DNA of 39,472 nt from Acidobacteriota bacterium (GCA_028876395.1 JAGWRX010000051.1:1-39472); one strand, 5' to 3'; counted from the stretch's first letter, positions 27,875-36,729 are shown. A program made the numbers and translations. The notes: a model not told the origin generated them from the sequence alone.

Positions 27875-29530
27875 GTGCACATCGCTGGCTATCGAAGAGC
27901 CCTCGCCTGGGCAATCGCCCTCCTTGCAGCGTGCACTGCATGTCCCGCAATTGCCCAGCAATCCGAGATACAGGATCTCGTGACAGCAGGCCAGCTTGAA
28001 GGCATGCGCTGGCCGAATTTCGCCGATGTGCAAAGTTCCCTCCAGAAGTTCTACGAGCCAGCGGGATTCGCGCCCGCCTGGGTCACCGGTTCCCACCCCA
28101 TACCCCCAGCGCTGTCGCTCATCGCCATGTTTCGAGATGCCGAACAGAAAGGCCTCAACCCGGAAGACTATGATGCGTCCCGTTGGGACGGCCGGATTCA
28201 TGCGCTGAACGATTCGTCGAACGGCCCGGCGGTCGCGCGTTTTGACGTTGCGCTCACCATCTGCGCCATGCGCTATGTCTCCGCCTTGCGCATCGGGCGT
28301 ATTAATCCGCGATACCTCGCGCATCAATTAAGCGTGGAACAGAAGAAGTACGATCTGGCCAGCTTCCTGCGCAACCAGGTCATGACTTCTTCCAACTTGA
28401 AGGCCACCCTCGACGGCATCGAACCTCCGTTTCCCGCGTATCGCCGTACCGAGCAGGCACTCGCCCGCTACATCGAACTGGCGCGACGCGATGACGGTGA
28501 AAAGCTGCCCGCCGTGAAAAAGACCATCGAGCCGGGCCAGCCGTACAAAGGAGTGCCGCGGCTCGTCCGCTTTCTCCAACTCGTCGGTGACCTGCCCCAG
28601 AGCGCTTCCTATCCGCCGGACGCTGAAATCTACGATGCGCCGCTCGTCGATGCGGTCAGGAATTTCCAGCGCCGTCACGGCCTCGATGAAGATGGCCGCC
28701 TCGGCGCCGCCACCATCAGGCAGATCAACGTCCCGCTGCACGATCGTTTGCGTCAGTTGCAGCTCACGCTGGAGCGCTGGCGCTGGCTGCCCACTGAGTT
28801 TTCCGCCCCGCCCGTCATCGTCAATATTCCTGACTTCCAGTTGCGCGCTCTCGATGCCGGCAACAACGCCGTATTCCGCATGCGCGTGGTGGTCGGCAGG
28901 GCCATGCGCACCCAGACCCCTGTTTTTTCTGCGGAAATGACGCACGTGATCTTCCGTCCCTACTGGAATGTCCCGCGCAGCATTCTGCGCAATGAATTGC
29001 TTCCGCTCATCCAGCGCAATCGCGGCTACCTCGCAAGCAAGAATTACGAGGTGACGACCTACGACGGCCGGGTGGTTTCCACGGGGCAAACTTCCGACGA
29101 AGTATTGGCGCAACTGCGCGCGGGCAAGCTCATGGTCAGGCAAAGGCCCGGACCCGACAATGCGCTCGGCCTGGTCAAGCTTGTCTTCCCAAACCAGAAC
29201 GATGTCTATCTTCACGACACGCCGTCGACGAGGCTGTTCTCGCGTTCCCGCCGCGACTTCAGCCACGGCTGTATTCGCGTCGAAAAGCCCGCCGAGCTGG
29301 CCGCATGGGCCCTGCGCAGCAATCCCGTCTGGACACCCGAGCGGGTGCAGCAGGCCATGCAGAGCGGAGAAGACAACGTCACCGTGAATCTCGCCAGGCG
29401 TGTTCCCGTCTTCATCGTCTACGGAACCGCCTTCGCCTACGAAAACGGAGACGTCCACTTCCTTGACGACATCTACGGATTTGATGCCCGGCTCGTGGCC
29501 GCGCTGGCAAGTGGTTATCCGTACCCGTAG
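27875..29530 (+). CDS. L,D-transpeptidase of the YcbB/LdtD type
   Basis: The 551-residue periplasmic enzyme has a signal peptide (AWAIALLAACTACPAIAQQ). An N-terminal scaffold domain follows, then a peptidoglycan-binding domain at about 255-287 (DAVRNFQRRHGLDEDGRLGAATI). The YkuD catalytic domain (about 313-495) has the active-site SHGCIRV with Cys466, plus His464 and upstream His447. The order and length match E. coli LdtD, which forms 3-3 (mDAP-mDAP) cross-links in peptidoglycan. Start is GTG at 27875, with AGGAAGAGAG 7 bases before it. It converges with a MepK-like endopeptidase gene 6 bp away, the same gene pair as ycbB-ycbK in E. coli but in opposite orientation. Confidence 0.93.
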   Translation: MHIAGYRRALAWAIALLAACTACPAIAQQSEIQDLVTAGQLEGMRWPNFADVQSSLQKFYEPAGFAPAWVTGSHPIPPALSLIAMFRDAEQKGLNPEDYDASRWDGRIHALNDSSNGPAVARFDVALTICAMRYVSALRIGRINPRYLAHQLSVEQKKYDLASFLRNQVMTSSNLKATLDGIEPPFPAYRRTEQALARYIELARRDDGEKLPAVKKTIEPGQPYKGVPRLVRFLQLVGDLPQSASYPPDAEIYDAPLVDAVRNFQRRHGLDEDGRLGAATIRQINVPLHDRLRQLQLTLERWRWLPTEFSAPPVIVNIPDFQLRALDAGNNAVFRMRVVVGRAMRTQTPVFSAEMTHVIFRPYWNVPRSILRNELLPLIQRNRGYLASKNYEVTTYDGRVVSTGQTSDEVLAQLRAGKLMVRQRPGPDNALGLVKLVFPNQNDVYLHDTPSTRLFSRSRRDFSHGCIRVEKPAELAAWALRSNPVWTPERVQQAMQSGEDNVTVNLARRVPVFIVYGTAFAYENGDVHFLDDIYGFDARLVAALASGYPYP

Positions 29531-29536
29531 ACCGCT

Positions 29537-30100
29537 CTATCCAACCCAGCGGCGGACGCGCCCCACATCGACGTGTACGAAATCGTTGCTCGCGTAATAG
29601 CCCACGCCGCCGCGATGCAGCGCCAGGGCAGCATCCCTCAGCCGCGCGGTAGGAATTCCAGGTATCCGGATGTCAATCGCCATTGCCTGCATGTGCAGGC
29701 TTTGCCGCGCAACGTGGTGTCCATGCGTGCGCAGGTACTCATTGCTCCAGGGCGTGCGGTAGCCGCAGATGACGTCGATCTCGCCATCGGGTTTCCCCAG
29801 TGCGGTCAACAGGTCGTGCAGAAGGTCGAACACCCGCGGATCATACGTGTGCATTTCCCCCGTGCGCCGGTCCTCAAGATAATTGTTCAAGCGCGTCAGC
29901 GCCGTCTGCTTGAATCCGTTCTCATCGCGGTAGACAACGTCCAGACGCTTCCCGCTATGCGTATCGAAGAAATGCAACTGGAAGGGACTGCGCAAAACAG
30001 CCTGAGGATTTGGCTCGGCGACCGTAGGGCACACAAGCCCGCAGGCAGAGGTCAACATCAAGAGCGATAAAGTGCAAAAGTTCCTGAACATCAAAAACAA
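29537..30100 (-). CDS. MepK/YcbK-family murein endopeptidase (M15/DUF882)
   Basis: The 187-residue secreted zinc peptidase has a hydrophobic N-terminal signal ending near LMLTSAC, with a poor lipobox-like sequence. The core has CGYRTPWSNEYLR (112-124). The zinc ligands are SLHMQAMAID with His136 and Asp143, seven residues apart as in E. coli MepK, and DFVHVD with His176. MepK cleaves L,D (3-3) cross-links, so it can undo what the convergent L,D-transpeptidase makes. The N-terminal part (FDTHSGKRLDVVYRDENGF) is the family's usual lead-in. It could start three codons later at a second ATG. Confidence 0.88.
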   Translation of the reverse strand: MFLMFRNFCTLSLLMLTSACGLVCPTVAEPNPQAVLRSPFQLHFFDTHSGKRLDVVYRDENGFKQTALTRLNNYLEDRRTGEMHTYDPRVFDLLHDLLTALGKPDGEIDVICGYRTPWSNEYLRTHGHHVARQSLHMQAMAIDIRIPGIPTARLRDAALALHRGGVGYYASNDFVHVDVGRVRRWVG

Positions 30101-30552
30101 TGGTCAAAACCCCGGAAGGAATAGACTGGCCGTGAGCAGGGCGGCCGAAACTCCATTGTACTAAGCAATACGCGCTCCAAACCGCCGCTTACACTCAAGC
30201 CGTAGATAACAAAAGGAAATAAAAATGGTCGTCATCCTCGCCGGCCTGCTGTCCTCTGCACTGAGAAGTCATAATACCCGTGCCGTAAAAATCATCACCT
30301 CGTTTTGCAGATTATTTCTCGCCTTCTGCTCTAATGGAAATGAGGCCCGAGATCACAGCCTGAACCACCACCTGCATCTCGTCCTTGCGCGCAGTGTTTC
30401 GCAGGTCCGGAATTTGAAGGTCGGGAGAAGGGAAGTGGGTGACCCCCTACCCCCCCCCCCTTTTTTATTTTTGTTTTCCACAAAAAGTTTGCAGATTTTT
30501 TTTGTGCGGCGCTGTTCGATGCGTCCTCGCCGTCCGATTGATTGTGATCTCT
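30101..30552. other. 452-bp gene-poor region with poly-C tract and a coding-like minus-strand fragment
   Basis: No confident gene is present. The minus strand holds a startless fragment that reads like coding sequence, PDLQIPDLRNTARKDEMQ then VVVQAVISGLISIRAEGEK, ended by TAA and preceded by an in-frame TAG beside a G-rich run. On the plus strand there is C11 at 30450-30460 followed by T-rich sequence (TTTTTTATTTTTG) and AAAAAGTTTGCAGATTTTTTTT. An ORF on the plus strand from 30225 starts after AAAGGAAAT but overlaps the end of etfA antisense and lacks coding character. A dispersed intergenic repeat or decayed element is the best description. Confidence 0.5.
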
Positions 30553-31581
30553 TCACTCCTTGCGTGCCGCCAGCAGCTCGTTTACGCGGGCCATCACCTG
30601 AAACGCATCGGCCACGTACACCACATCGGCCTTGCCGCGTGTCCAGCCGCAGTTCGGGTCCAGGCTGATCGCGCGCCGTTCGCCGATGAAGCGCCAGCCC
30701 ACCACATGCGGCTCTTCGCCATGGCAGCAGGTCGAGAGTCCCTTGGCATGCCGCGGCGTGGAGCCCGTCTGGCCTACCTGATTCATGTGCGTCAGGAAGG
30801 GAAGTACCGGCTGGCCATCGCCTCCCTGATCCACAAGAGATTTGCTGCTGCCCAGCGAAGCGCCCGTCAGCCGCAGGAAGTCCAGAATCAGCTCGCCGGC
30901 TCGTACGGCGCGCGTCTCGCCGTCGGGCTGCTTCTTGGTCCATCCCGCACCGGCCACAAACAGCAGCCGCGCATCCGGACGAATTGTCTGCGCATCCTTC
31001 AGCGGCTCGCGAAACCCGTTCACCGATGTGCGCAACGCAGGCAGCTCCACCGCCACCTGTTCCACGTGCACGTCGCTCATTGCTCCTTCGAATGCGGTGT
31101 GCGTGCCCGCATCCAGCAGCAGGAACCACGGGCGCGCATCGCGGGTGATCGTGCCCTCCACGCGTTGGCGATAGAACCAGCGCGTCGCTTCCACGCACTC
31201 TGCGCCGCCCAGCGCCGTGATGTGCGTATCGATAACGCCGCCCAGCCGGTGCGCCACGCCCGCCGCAACCCGCGCCATGCGCGAACCCGGCGGCGCAACC
31301 ACAATGCTCGAATTTGCCGCGCGGCATAGCGCTTCGCAGGCTGCTGCGTCGCTCGCATAGCGCGCCTGCGCAAAGGCTTCGCCGGATACGCCCATCAGCC
31401 GCGCCCCGGCTGAAGCCAGCACGCAAGCCGCTGCTTTCGCATCAGCTGCGACAATGCCGATAACAAGAGAAGCGCCAAGTCGAGCCGCCAGTTCCTTGCC
31501 TGCCGTTACGGCCTCCAGTGAACCCTTGCTCAGCGCGGAGCCGCTCTCATCCGCATGTGTCAAAACAAGTATGGATTCCAT
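30553..31581 (-). CDS. etfA: Divergent electron transfer flavoprotein alpha subunit (EtfA/FixB-like)
   Basis: The 342-residue protein begins MESILVLTHADESGSALSKG, as EtfA does. It keeps the FAD-domain VGQTGST (269-275) and SSKSLVDQGGDG. The next FAD-binding segment, normally SGAIQH, reads STCCHGEEPH (283-292), and the usual INKDPEAPIF is replaced by SLDPNCGWTRGKADVV. Cofactor binding or redox tuning may therefore differ from standard ETF. The ATG at 31579-31581 follows the etfB stop by 2 bp, with GGAGTGAGG overlapping that stop. It is the last gene of the dehydrogenase-ETF operon and accepts electrons with EtfB from the operon's acyl-CoA dehydrogenase (inferred from context). Confidence 0.85.
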   Translation of the reverse strand: MESILVLTHADESGSALSKGSLEAVTAGKELAARLGASLVIGIVAADAKAAACVLASAGARLMGVSGEAFAQARYASDAAACEALCRAANSSIVVAPPGSRMARVAAGVAHRLGGVIDTHITALGGAECVEATRWFYRQRVEGTITRDARPWFLLLDAGTHTAFEGAMSDVHVEQVAVELPALRTSVNGFREPLKDAQTIRPDARLLFVAGAGWTKKQPDGETRAVRAGELILDFLRLTGASLGSSKSLVDQGGDGQPVLPFLTHMNQVGQTGSTPRHAKGLSTCCHGEEPHVVGWRFIGERRAISLDPNCGWTRGKADVVYVADAFQVMARVNELLAARKE

Positions 31582-31583
31582 CC

Positions 31584-32396
31584 TCACTCCGCTCCAATCC
31601 ACTCAACTATCTCGCTTGCAATCGCGTCCGCGGTCATGTCTTTCGCCACGCGCGTCGTGCGCTGCTGCCGCGGCAGGCTCACCTGGACATAGCGCAGCCC
31701 GCGCGCGTCCAGCGTCGCACTCCTGGCCCTTTGCAGCGCGGGCAGGATCGTGCGCATATTCGCCATGCCCACCTGCGGATTGTTGCGCGGCTCGGCAAGA
31801 TTTCCTGTGGCCCACCCAAGCACGGCCGGCGCGCCCGCGCATAACGAAGCCTGATGCTTTCCGCCCTCCACGCGCTCCAGCACTTCGAACGACCCGTCCT
31901 CGCGCACATCAATGTGGTCCACTCCCTGAAACTGGTCCATGATGCCAAGTCGCTCGCCAGCAAGCTGCAGCGTCACGCCCGCGCCGCGTGTGGCCGACTC
32001 CCATCCGCCGAACAGCAGCAGTCGTTCGCGGTCCAGTCCCGGCAGCGTCGCAATGGTCTCCGTCAGCGCCGCAGCCGTCGCATGCGCGTCCGTAAATCCG
32101 CCGATGGGGCCGTCGACCGGAACGAGTTCAAAGCTCGCCTTCTGCGCCACGGTCATCATCACCTGTTGCAGTTTTGCCCTTGGCCCGAGGCTCACAAGCC
32201 AGACCCTGCTGCCTGGATGTGCCGCCGCCAGATGTGCGGCCTCATACAGCGCGCTCGCGGCCCACGGGTCCAGCACCGCCGGCAACACCATTTCGTTCTT
32301 CAGTCCCGGACCGGCCGGCGTAGTCACCGGCTCAAGAGTCTGCAGCGGGTCGGGTGCGATGCCCGCGCAGACCACGATATGGAATGTATTCGCCAT
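31584..32396 (-). CDS. etfB: Electron transfer flavoprotein beta subunit (EtfB/FixA-like)
   Basis: The 270-residue protein has the EtfB layout: a first strand (HIVVCAGIAPDP), an N...D...AL recognition region that is divergent here (NEMVLPAVLDPWAASALYEAA), VWLVSLGP, then GGFTDAHATAAALTETI and LLLFGGWESATRGAGVTLQLAGERLG. In standard ETF the beta chain holds AMP (or a second FAD in bifurcating types) and docks on the dehydrogenase. No firm bifurcation signature could be read. It sits between the ETF-quinone oxidoreductase gene (44-bp gap) and etfA (2-bp gap) in one operon. Confidence 0.85.
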   Translation of the reverse strand: MANTFHIVVCAGIAPDPLQTLEPVTTPAGPGLKNEMVLPAVLDPWAASALYEAAHLAAAHPGSRVWLVSLGPRAKLQQVMMTVAQKASFELVPVDGPIGGFTDAHATAAALTETIATLPGLDRERLLLFGGWESATRGAGVTLQLAGERLGIMDQFQGVDHIDVREDGSFEVLERVEGGKHQASLCAGAPAVLGWATGNLAEPRNNPQVGMANMRTILPALQRARSATLDARGLRYVQVSLPRQQRTTRVAKDMTADAIASEIVEWIGAE

Positions 32397-32440
32397 GAAG
32401 ACGTCCTTGTATCGATTGAGTTTGAATCAGTAGAGAAAAA

Positions 32441-34312
32441 TCAGTTCTCTGCGGAGTGCAGCCCGCCCGCTCCGGCGCGAAACTCGATATTCGAGTGCTT
32501 GCCGTCCGGCGACTGTGCGCAATTCCACAGACACGCGCCGCAATGCACGCACTTCTCGCGCTCGAAGGCTGGCAGCCCATCCGCGCCCTGCGTAATCGCC
32601 TGCCCCGAGCACATGGCGATGCAGGTCCTTGCCTCGCAGGCAATGCACAGCCCTATGTCGCGAAAGACCACGTGATCCGCATATCCGGGCACCGCCTGCA
32701 CCTTGCCGCCCATCAGCAGCGCATCCTGGTGCGAAACCAGCAGCCGCCCATCGAAAACAATCTCCGGCCAGCCGCGCGCGGTCATCAGAGCGTCGTGCAG
32801 CGGACGCCCGTCTGCCATAGCCAGGGCCGCGGCATCCTTGCGCAGAAGGCCTTCTTCAACCGAGTACGAATCCGTCCTGCGTATCTGCTTGTGCGCTGGA
32901 GGAATCCTTGCGCCCAGCGAGAGCCTGCCGCCGGTAAGTCCAACCAGCGCCATGCCGATCATGCCGCGCACGACTCCGCCATGAAATCCGTTGCGCGCCT
33001 TCTCCGCCTCGCGCGCGCCTCGCTCCACCCAGCTCGCGCGCCGCCGTATTCCGTAGGTGGCCGCAAGAGACTCCCGCGTGAAAGGCTCGCCTGCGCGCAG
33101 CAATTCCAGCACGGCTTCTCCCAGTTGCACGCCCGTCGTCCACGCTTCGTCCACCCCTGAGCCCGTCAGCATATTCGTGCTGCCTGAGCCTTCGCCGATG
33201 CGCGCGAATCCATCTCCCGACAGGAATGGCTCGCCGCGCCTGCCGGACTCTTCCAGCGACTTCGCTCCCCATGAGCGCAACGTGCCGTCTTTCAAATAGC
33301 GCCACAGCGCCGGATGCTGGATGTAGTGCTGCAGATAGCGGTAGGTCGTGCGCGACGGGTCGCCCAGCCACGAAGGCACAAAGATGCCCACTGAAACCAG
33401 CCGCTCAGGGTGTACGTAGAGAAAGCCGAAGATCTCCGGCTCAGGAAATCCAAAGGTGTGCCACACGGTTCCGGGCTTCAGCGGCGAATCCTCCGGCAGC
33501 TCGATCACCATCTTCATGCCCACGGCCCACTCGCGCCGCGCGTGCCCTTTCGGCAGGCCAAGCCGCTCGTCCAGAGCCTGGCCCACTGCGCCCACGGGAC
33601 CATCGCCCACCACGGTCAGTTGCGCGCGCACGTCCATGCCGGCCATGAACCCATCGGCCTTTGCGCCGTGCTTTTCCACGCCCTGATCCATCAGCCGCAG
33701 CCCGGTCACTCCGCGCCCTTCAACCAGCGGCCCGCTCACCGGCGTGCCCGGCCAGACCTGCACCAATCCGGACTCCATCAGTTGCGAGCCAACCCACTGG
33801 TTGAATTGTCCAATGGACATCACCAGGCCACCATGCTTGTTCAGGAACGCCGGCGTCCAGGGCAATTCAAACGCATGGTCCTTCATCCCCAGGAGCGTTC
33901 CCGCTCCGCGCAATACCGCATCACTCAAGCGCAGAGCGTAACTTCGCCGGCTGGCGCCAATCGGGTCCAGCAGGTACAGGACTCGCTCCAGCTTAACCTC
34001 GACGGCCATGGGAATCTCAGCCGCGTTCAGATCAGGAAAGCTCGTGCGAATTCCTCGCGCGCGCGTCACCACACCGCTCACGCCCGCGGCAATATCATCG
34101 GCGCGCTCGTAGCAGACCACCTGCAGCGGCATCCCGGGCATCACTCTGCTCTCGAAGGCCGGGTCCGCGGGATTCTCCTTCCATGCCTGCGTCAGCGTGG
34201 TCAGAAAGCCGCCCATCGCTGGACCAAAACCCGCGCAGGCAATGTCCACCTCCATCTTCTGCCGGTCGATCTCCGGTGCGCGCATCTCTTCCGATGGCAT
34301 TGAAGTGCTCAT
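32441..34312 (-). CDS. ETF:quinone oxidoreductase-like flavoprotein with eight-cysteine ferredoxin tail (FixC-FixX fusion)
   Basis: The 623-residue fusion has an N-terminal FAD domain with the Rossmann motif GFGPAMGG (28-35), where the usual third glycine is Met33. The flavoprotein body is GG-reductase/FixC-like (VVGDGPVGAVGQALDERLGLPKG; FLSGDGFARIGEGSGSTNMLTGSGVDEAWTTG). The C-terminal tail carries two cysteine sets: CIACEARTCIAMC (556-568) and CVHCGACLWNC (588-598). Human and bacterial ETF-QO normally bind one [4Fe-4S] cluster; eight cysteines allow two. The family passes electrons from ETF to membrane quinone. Its ATG overlaps the acyl-CoA dehydrogenase stop (ATGA), showing tight coupling. 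It could instead serve another acceptor. Confidence 0.85.
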   Translation of the reverse strand: MSTSMPSEEMRAPEIDRQKMEVDIACAGFGPAMGGFLTTLTQAWKENPADPAFESRVMPGMPLQVVCYERADDIAAGVSGVVTRARGIRTSFPDLNAAEIPMAVEVKLERVLYLLDPIGASRRSYALRLSDAVLRGAGTLLGMKDHAFELPWTPAFLNKHGGLVMSIGQFNQWVGSQLMESGLVQVWPGTPVSGPLVEGRGVTGLRLMDQGVEKHGAKADGFMAGMDVRAQLTVVGDGPVGAVGQALDERLGLPKGHARREWAVGMKMVIELPEDSPLKPGTVWHTFGFPEPEIFGFLYVHPERLVSVGIFVPSWLGDPSRTTYRYLQHYIQHPALWRYLKDGTLRSWGAKSLEESGRRGEPFLSGDGFARIGEGSGSTNMLTGSGVDEAWTTGVQLGEAVLELLRAGEPFTRESLAATYGIRRRASWVERGAREAEKARNGFHGGVVRGMIGMALVGLTGGRLSLGARIPPAHKQIRRTDSYSVEEGLLRKDAAALAMADGRPLHDALMTARGWPEIVFDGRLLVSHQDALLMGGKVQAVPGYADHVVFRDIGLCIACEARTCIAMCSGQAITQGADGLPAFEREKCVHCGACLWNCAQSPDGKHSNIEFRAGAGGLHSAEN

Positions 34313-36522
34313 GCGGGATAGTCCAGTGCTTCGGGAATCATTACCTTGCTCACCGTATCGGCTGCGCGGTCCTTGGCCAGCCGCGAGCCGGTCAGGCAGG
34401 TAGCCAGCTTGTTCTGCAAGCGGAGAAAGTCGCTGTTGCCTCCGCAGTCTGCGCAGGGGCCGGCTTTCTGCGGATGCCTTCCATCCGCGCCGAGCACATC
34501 CACGGCAAAAGCGGAAATGCCGGGCATGGTCTCCTCATACTCTTCCAGTTCGCTGGCCAGAAAGCATCCGGGATGTCCTGCTTCATCCCACGCAGGATGC
34601 CGGTTGTAGCCAAAGACCAGTTCGGCGCAGATGCGCTGCACCTCGCCTGCCGCCTGCGCCGCCTGCGTGTGGCACAGGTCGCTGAGGAACTGCACGGTTC
34701 CTGCCAGCCCCTCGGCCACGACGGGATCGTTACCTCCCTGCGTCTCCAATTCCAGCACGTCCAGAATCTGGCTTCGCGATGCCAGCAGCCAGCACAGCGC
34801 GTCTGCCAGCGGGAAGGTCACGCCCTGCCGCTGTCCGTGATACAGCTTGTTGCCGTCGGCATCTGTGGCCTTCTGCAAATGGTTCAGCGTCCAATGCCAC
34901 ATCTGCATCGCAGAGGCCAGCGTGCATGCGCCCGTGCCCAGCCGGGTTGAGGCAATCCTGCGCATCTCCGCCGTCCACACGCGGAACTGGGCAAGAAAGA
35001 CCTCGGAGGTCATGGTCACGCTTAATTGCCTTCGCTGAACGGCCTCGGGGCCTTCATAGGTCGCTTCAAGCTGCGCGTCCATCCATTTCGTGGCAAGGAA
35101 GCCGGGGCAGTCCTCGGTAATTCCATAGCCGCCCATCAGACTCACCGCCTCGCGCATCATGTTGGCGCCGTGGCCGGTGTTCCACAACTTGGTGGCCGGG
35201 CACACCACGTTGGCCTCGGCGTCCTTCAGAACAAAGTCCACCAGCGGATCGGCGGCCAGCTCAGCGCGTCGTGCGTCGCCCGGCCTCAGCGACAGCATCT
35301 CGATGGCCCGCTGCTCGCTCTCCCTCAGCGCCTTCATCTCCGCGCGTCCGCCCCGGATGCCGCGCTCCTGCAGTATCCCGTTCTTGCGCTTCTCAATCGG
35401 GTCCAATGCGTCAAACAGCCGCGCCGCCGCAAAGCCCAGCGAAGCTGCCGCCTCACCGGTCGCCCACACATCCACCAGCCGGTGCAGAGCATCCTCGCGC
35501 TGCTGGATGCCGTGCTCATAGCGCACCGTGCCCGGCTTTGCGCCCTCCGCCCCGCGAAAGCGTCCGCGCTGGTAACGAATCACGGGTTCCACGGCCGAGA
35601 GCAGCTTGGCGGCAGTCATCAGGCCCACCGGCACGCGCGTGCGGCGGAAGACCGCCTCAATGATTTCTGCGTGGCTGAAGTTGGGCACAATCACGCCGTC
35701 CTTCACCGTGTATCCACCCACAATGCGGCTGGCTGGAACTTTCAGACTGAAGATTGGATCGCCTGTTGACGAGAGCTGATGGACCAGCTTCTTCGTCGCT
35801 GTGCCGTGGTCGAACGTGCCCTCGTCGCCCTCTTCCAGAATCACTACGCAGCTGCCCTTGATGCGCGGGTCGTCGGAGTTCACCGCCGCAGTGGCGAAGT
35901 TGGCAAACGCGATGTTGGTGATGAATCGTCCACGCTTGTCCACCTGCAGCCACGGCTCTTCGCCGTCCTTCCACTCCGCCACGTGCATTCTGCCGCTCAG
36001 CATCCCCGTGTCCACGCCCACGTAGGGAATGGGTTCGGTCAGCACGAAGGCACCGCGCCAGGGCTTGCGGTTCTCGCCCGCGCGCGGAGGCGCAGCCAGG
36101 CTCTTGTAACGGAGCACCTGCTCTGCCGTGCCGCGCTCGTGGATGGGCGCAAGAGCCAGAAATCCGGCCAGGCTGGCTGTGGCTGCGCCGCCGTCCACCC
36201 ATGCCAGCTCAAAGGCTGCCAGAGACAGCGCCAGGTTCTTCGGCCCCACGATGAAGCCGCCCTCTTCAGGCTCCATAAAGGCAGCGGTAATCCCTGCGCG
36301 ATCAAACTCCTGCAGCATGGCGTTCTTCGCCGGAGTCCACTCGTGGTTGTTGCGCTCTCCGGCCGCCACCATGCACGCCACGGTGCTTCGCGCAACGCTG
36401 CGCGCGGACTGCACCAGCATCTGCAGATCAAATCGGTCGGCGAAACGCCATTGAATCTGGCGCACCGCGTCGCCAGGAAGTGTGAGCATGGTCTTTACCT
36501 CGGTTGCCACAGCCGTACCCAT
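34309..36522 (-). CDS. Large acyl-CoA dehydrogenase with ~230-residue C-terminal extension
   Basis: The 737-residue flavoprotein has the acyl-CoA dehydrogenase fold at about 40-510: FVLTEPIPYVGVDTG for the flavin strand region, SLMGGYGITEDCPG, and the YEG catalytic-base motif with Glu490 (TYEGPEAVQRRQL). The extra C-terminal ~230 residues are helical and end with a cysteine-containing patch (GPCADCGGNSDF). Very-long-chain and multi-domain dehydrogenases also have C-terminal extensions, but specificity is not readable. The start at ATG 36520-36522 is supported by GAGGAAC nearby; a longer frame from 36675 would run through the promoter region. It is the first gene of the ETF operon and the likely electron donor. 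Confidence 0.9.
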   Translation of the reverse strand: MGTAVATEVKTMLTLPGDAVRQIQWRFADRFDLQMLVQSARSVARSTVACMVAAGERNNHEWTPAKNAMLQEFDRAGITAAFMEPEEGGFIVGPKNLALSLAAFELAWVDGGAATASLAGFLALAPIHERGTAEQVLRYKSLAAPPRAGENRKPWRGAFVLTEPIPYVGVDTGMLSGRMHVAEWKDGEEPWLQVDKRGRFITNIAFANFATAAVNSDDPRIKGSCVVILEEGDEGTFDHGTATKKLVHQLSSTGDPIFSLKVPASRIVGGYTVKDGVIVPNFSHAEIIEAVFRRTRVPVGLMTAAKLLSAVEPVIRYQRGRFRGAEGAKPGTVRYEHGIQQREDALHRLVDVWATGEAAASLGFAAARLFDALDPIEKRKNGILQERGIRGGRAEMKALRESEQRAIEMLSLRPGDARRAELAADPLVDFVLKDAEANVVCPATKLWNTGHGANMMREAVSLMGGYGITEDCPGFLATKWMDAQLEATYEGPEAVQRRQLSVTMTSEVFLAQFRVWTAEMRRIASTRLGTGACTLASAMQMWHWTLNHLQKATDADGNKLYHGQRQGVTFPLADALCWLLASRSQILDVLELETQGGNDPVVAEGLAGTVQFLSDLCHTQAAQAAGEVQRICAELVFGYNRHPAWDEAGHPGCFLASELEEYEETMPGISAFAVDVLGADGRHPQKAGPCADCGGNSDFLRLQNKLATCLTGSRLAKDRAADTVSKVMIPEALDYPA

Positions 36523-36575
36523 AATTTGTTCCTCTGGTAGCGGCCATATTGTCCTTGACCGGGCAGGTGATGGCA

Positions 36576-36591
36576 TGTGACCCGCATCACC
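36576..36591. promoter_or_regulatory. CRP/FNR-type palindrome, near the dehydrogenase operon start
   Basis: TGTGA-CCCGCA-TCACC matches nine of ten positions of TGTGA-N6-TCACA. Its centre lies about 61 bp upstream of the dehydrogenase ATG. Relative to the candidate -10 (CAATAT, minus strand, 36546-36551) the centre would be near -41 to -44, the class II activator position. Confidence 0.55.
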
Positions 36592-36729
36592 TTCGCGGGA
36601 TAGCCTGCCGGCTGCGCACGGGGCAAGGTCCAGCGCAGTCCTGCCCCTGAAAAGCCCGGGGAAATCACCAATCAAAGTGATCCAGATGCAGTTAAAGCAG
36701 GGGAAAGCTCGCGCTTCTCAACGGGGCGC

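Noticed and set aside
30225..30668. 147-codon plus-strand ORF with an AAAGGAAAT upstream
   Set aside because: Reads through a poly-C/poly-T tract as PPPPFLFLF and runs antisense into etfA, with erratic composition; treated as part of an intergenic element.
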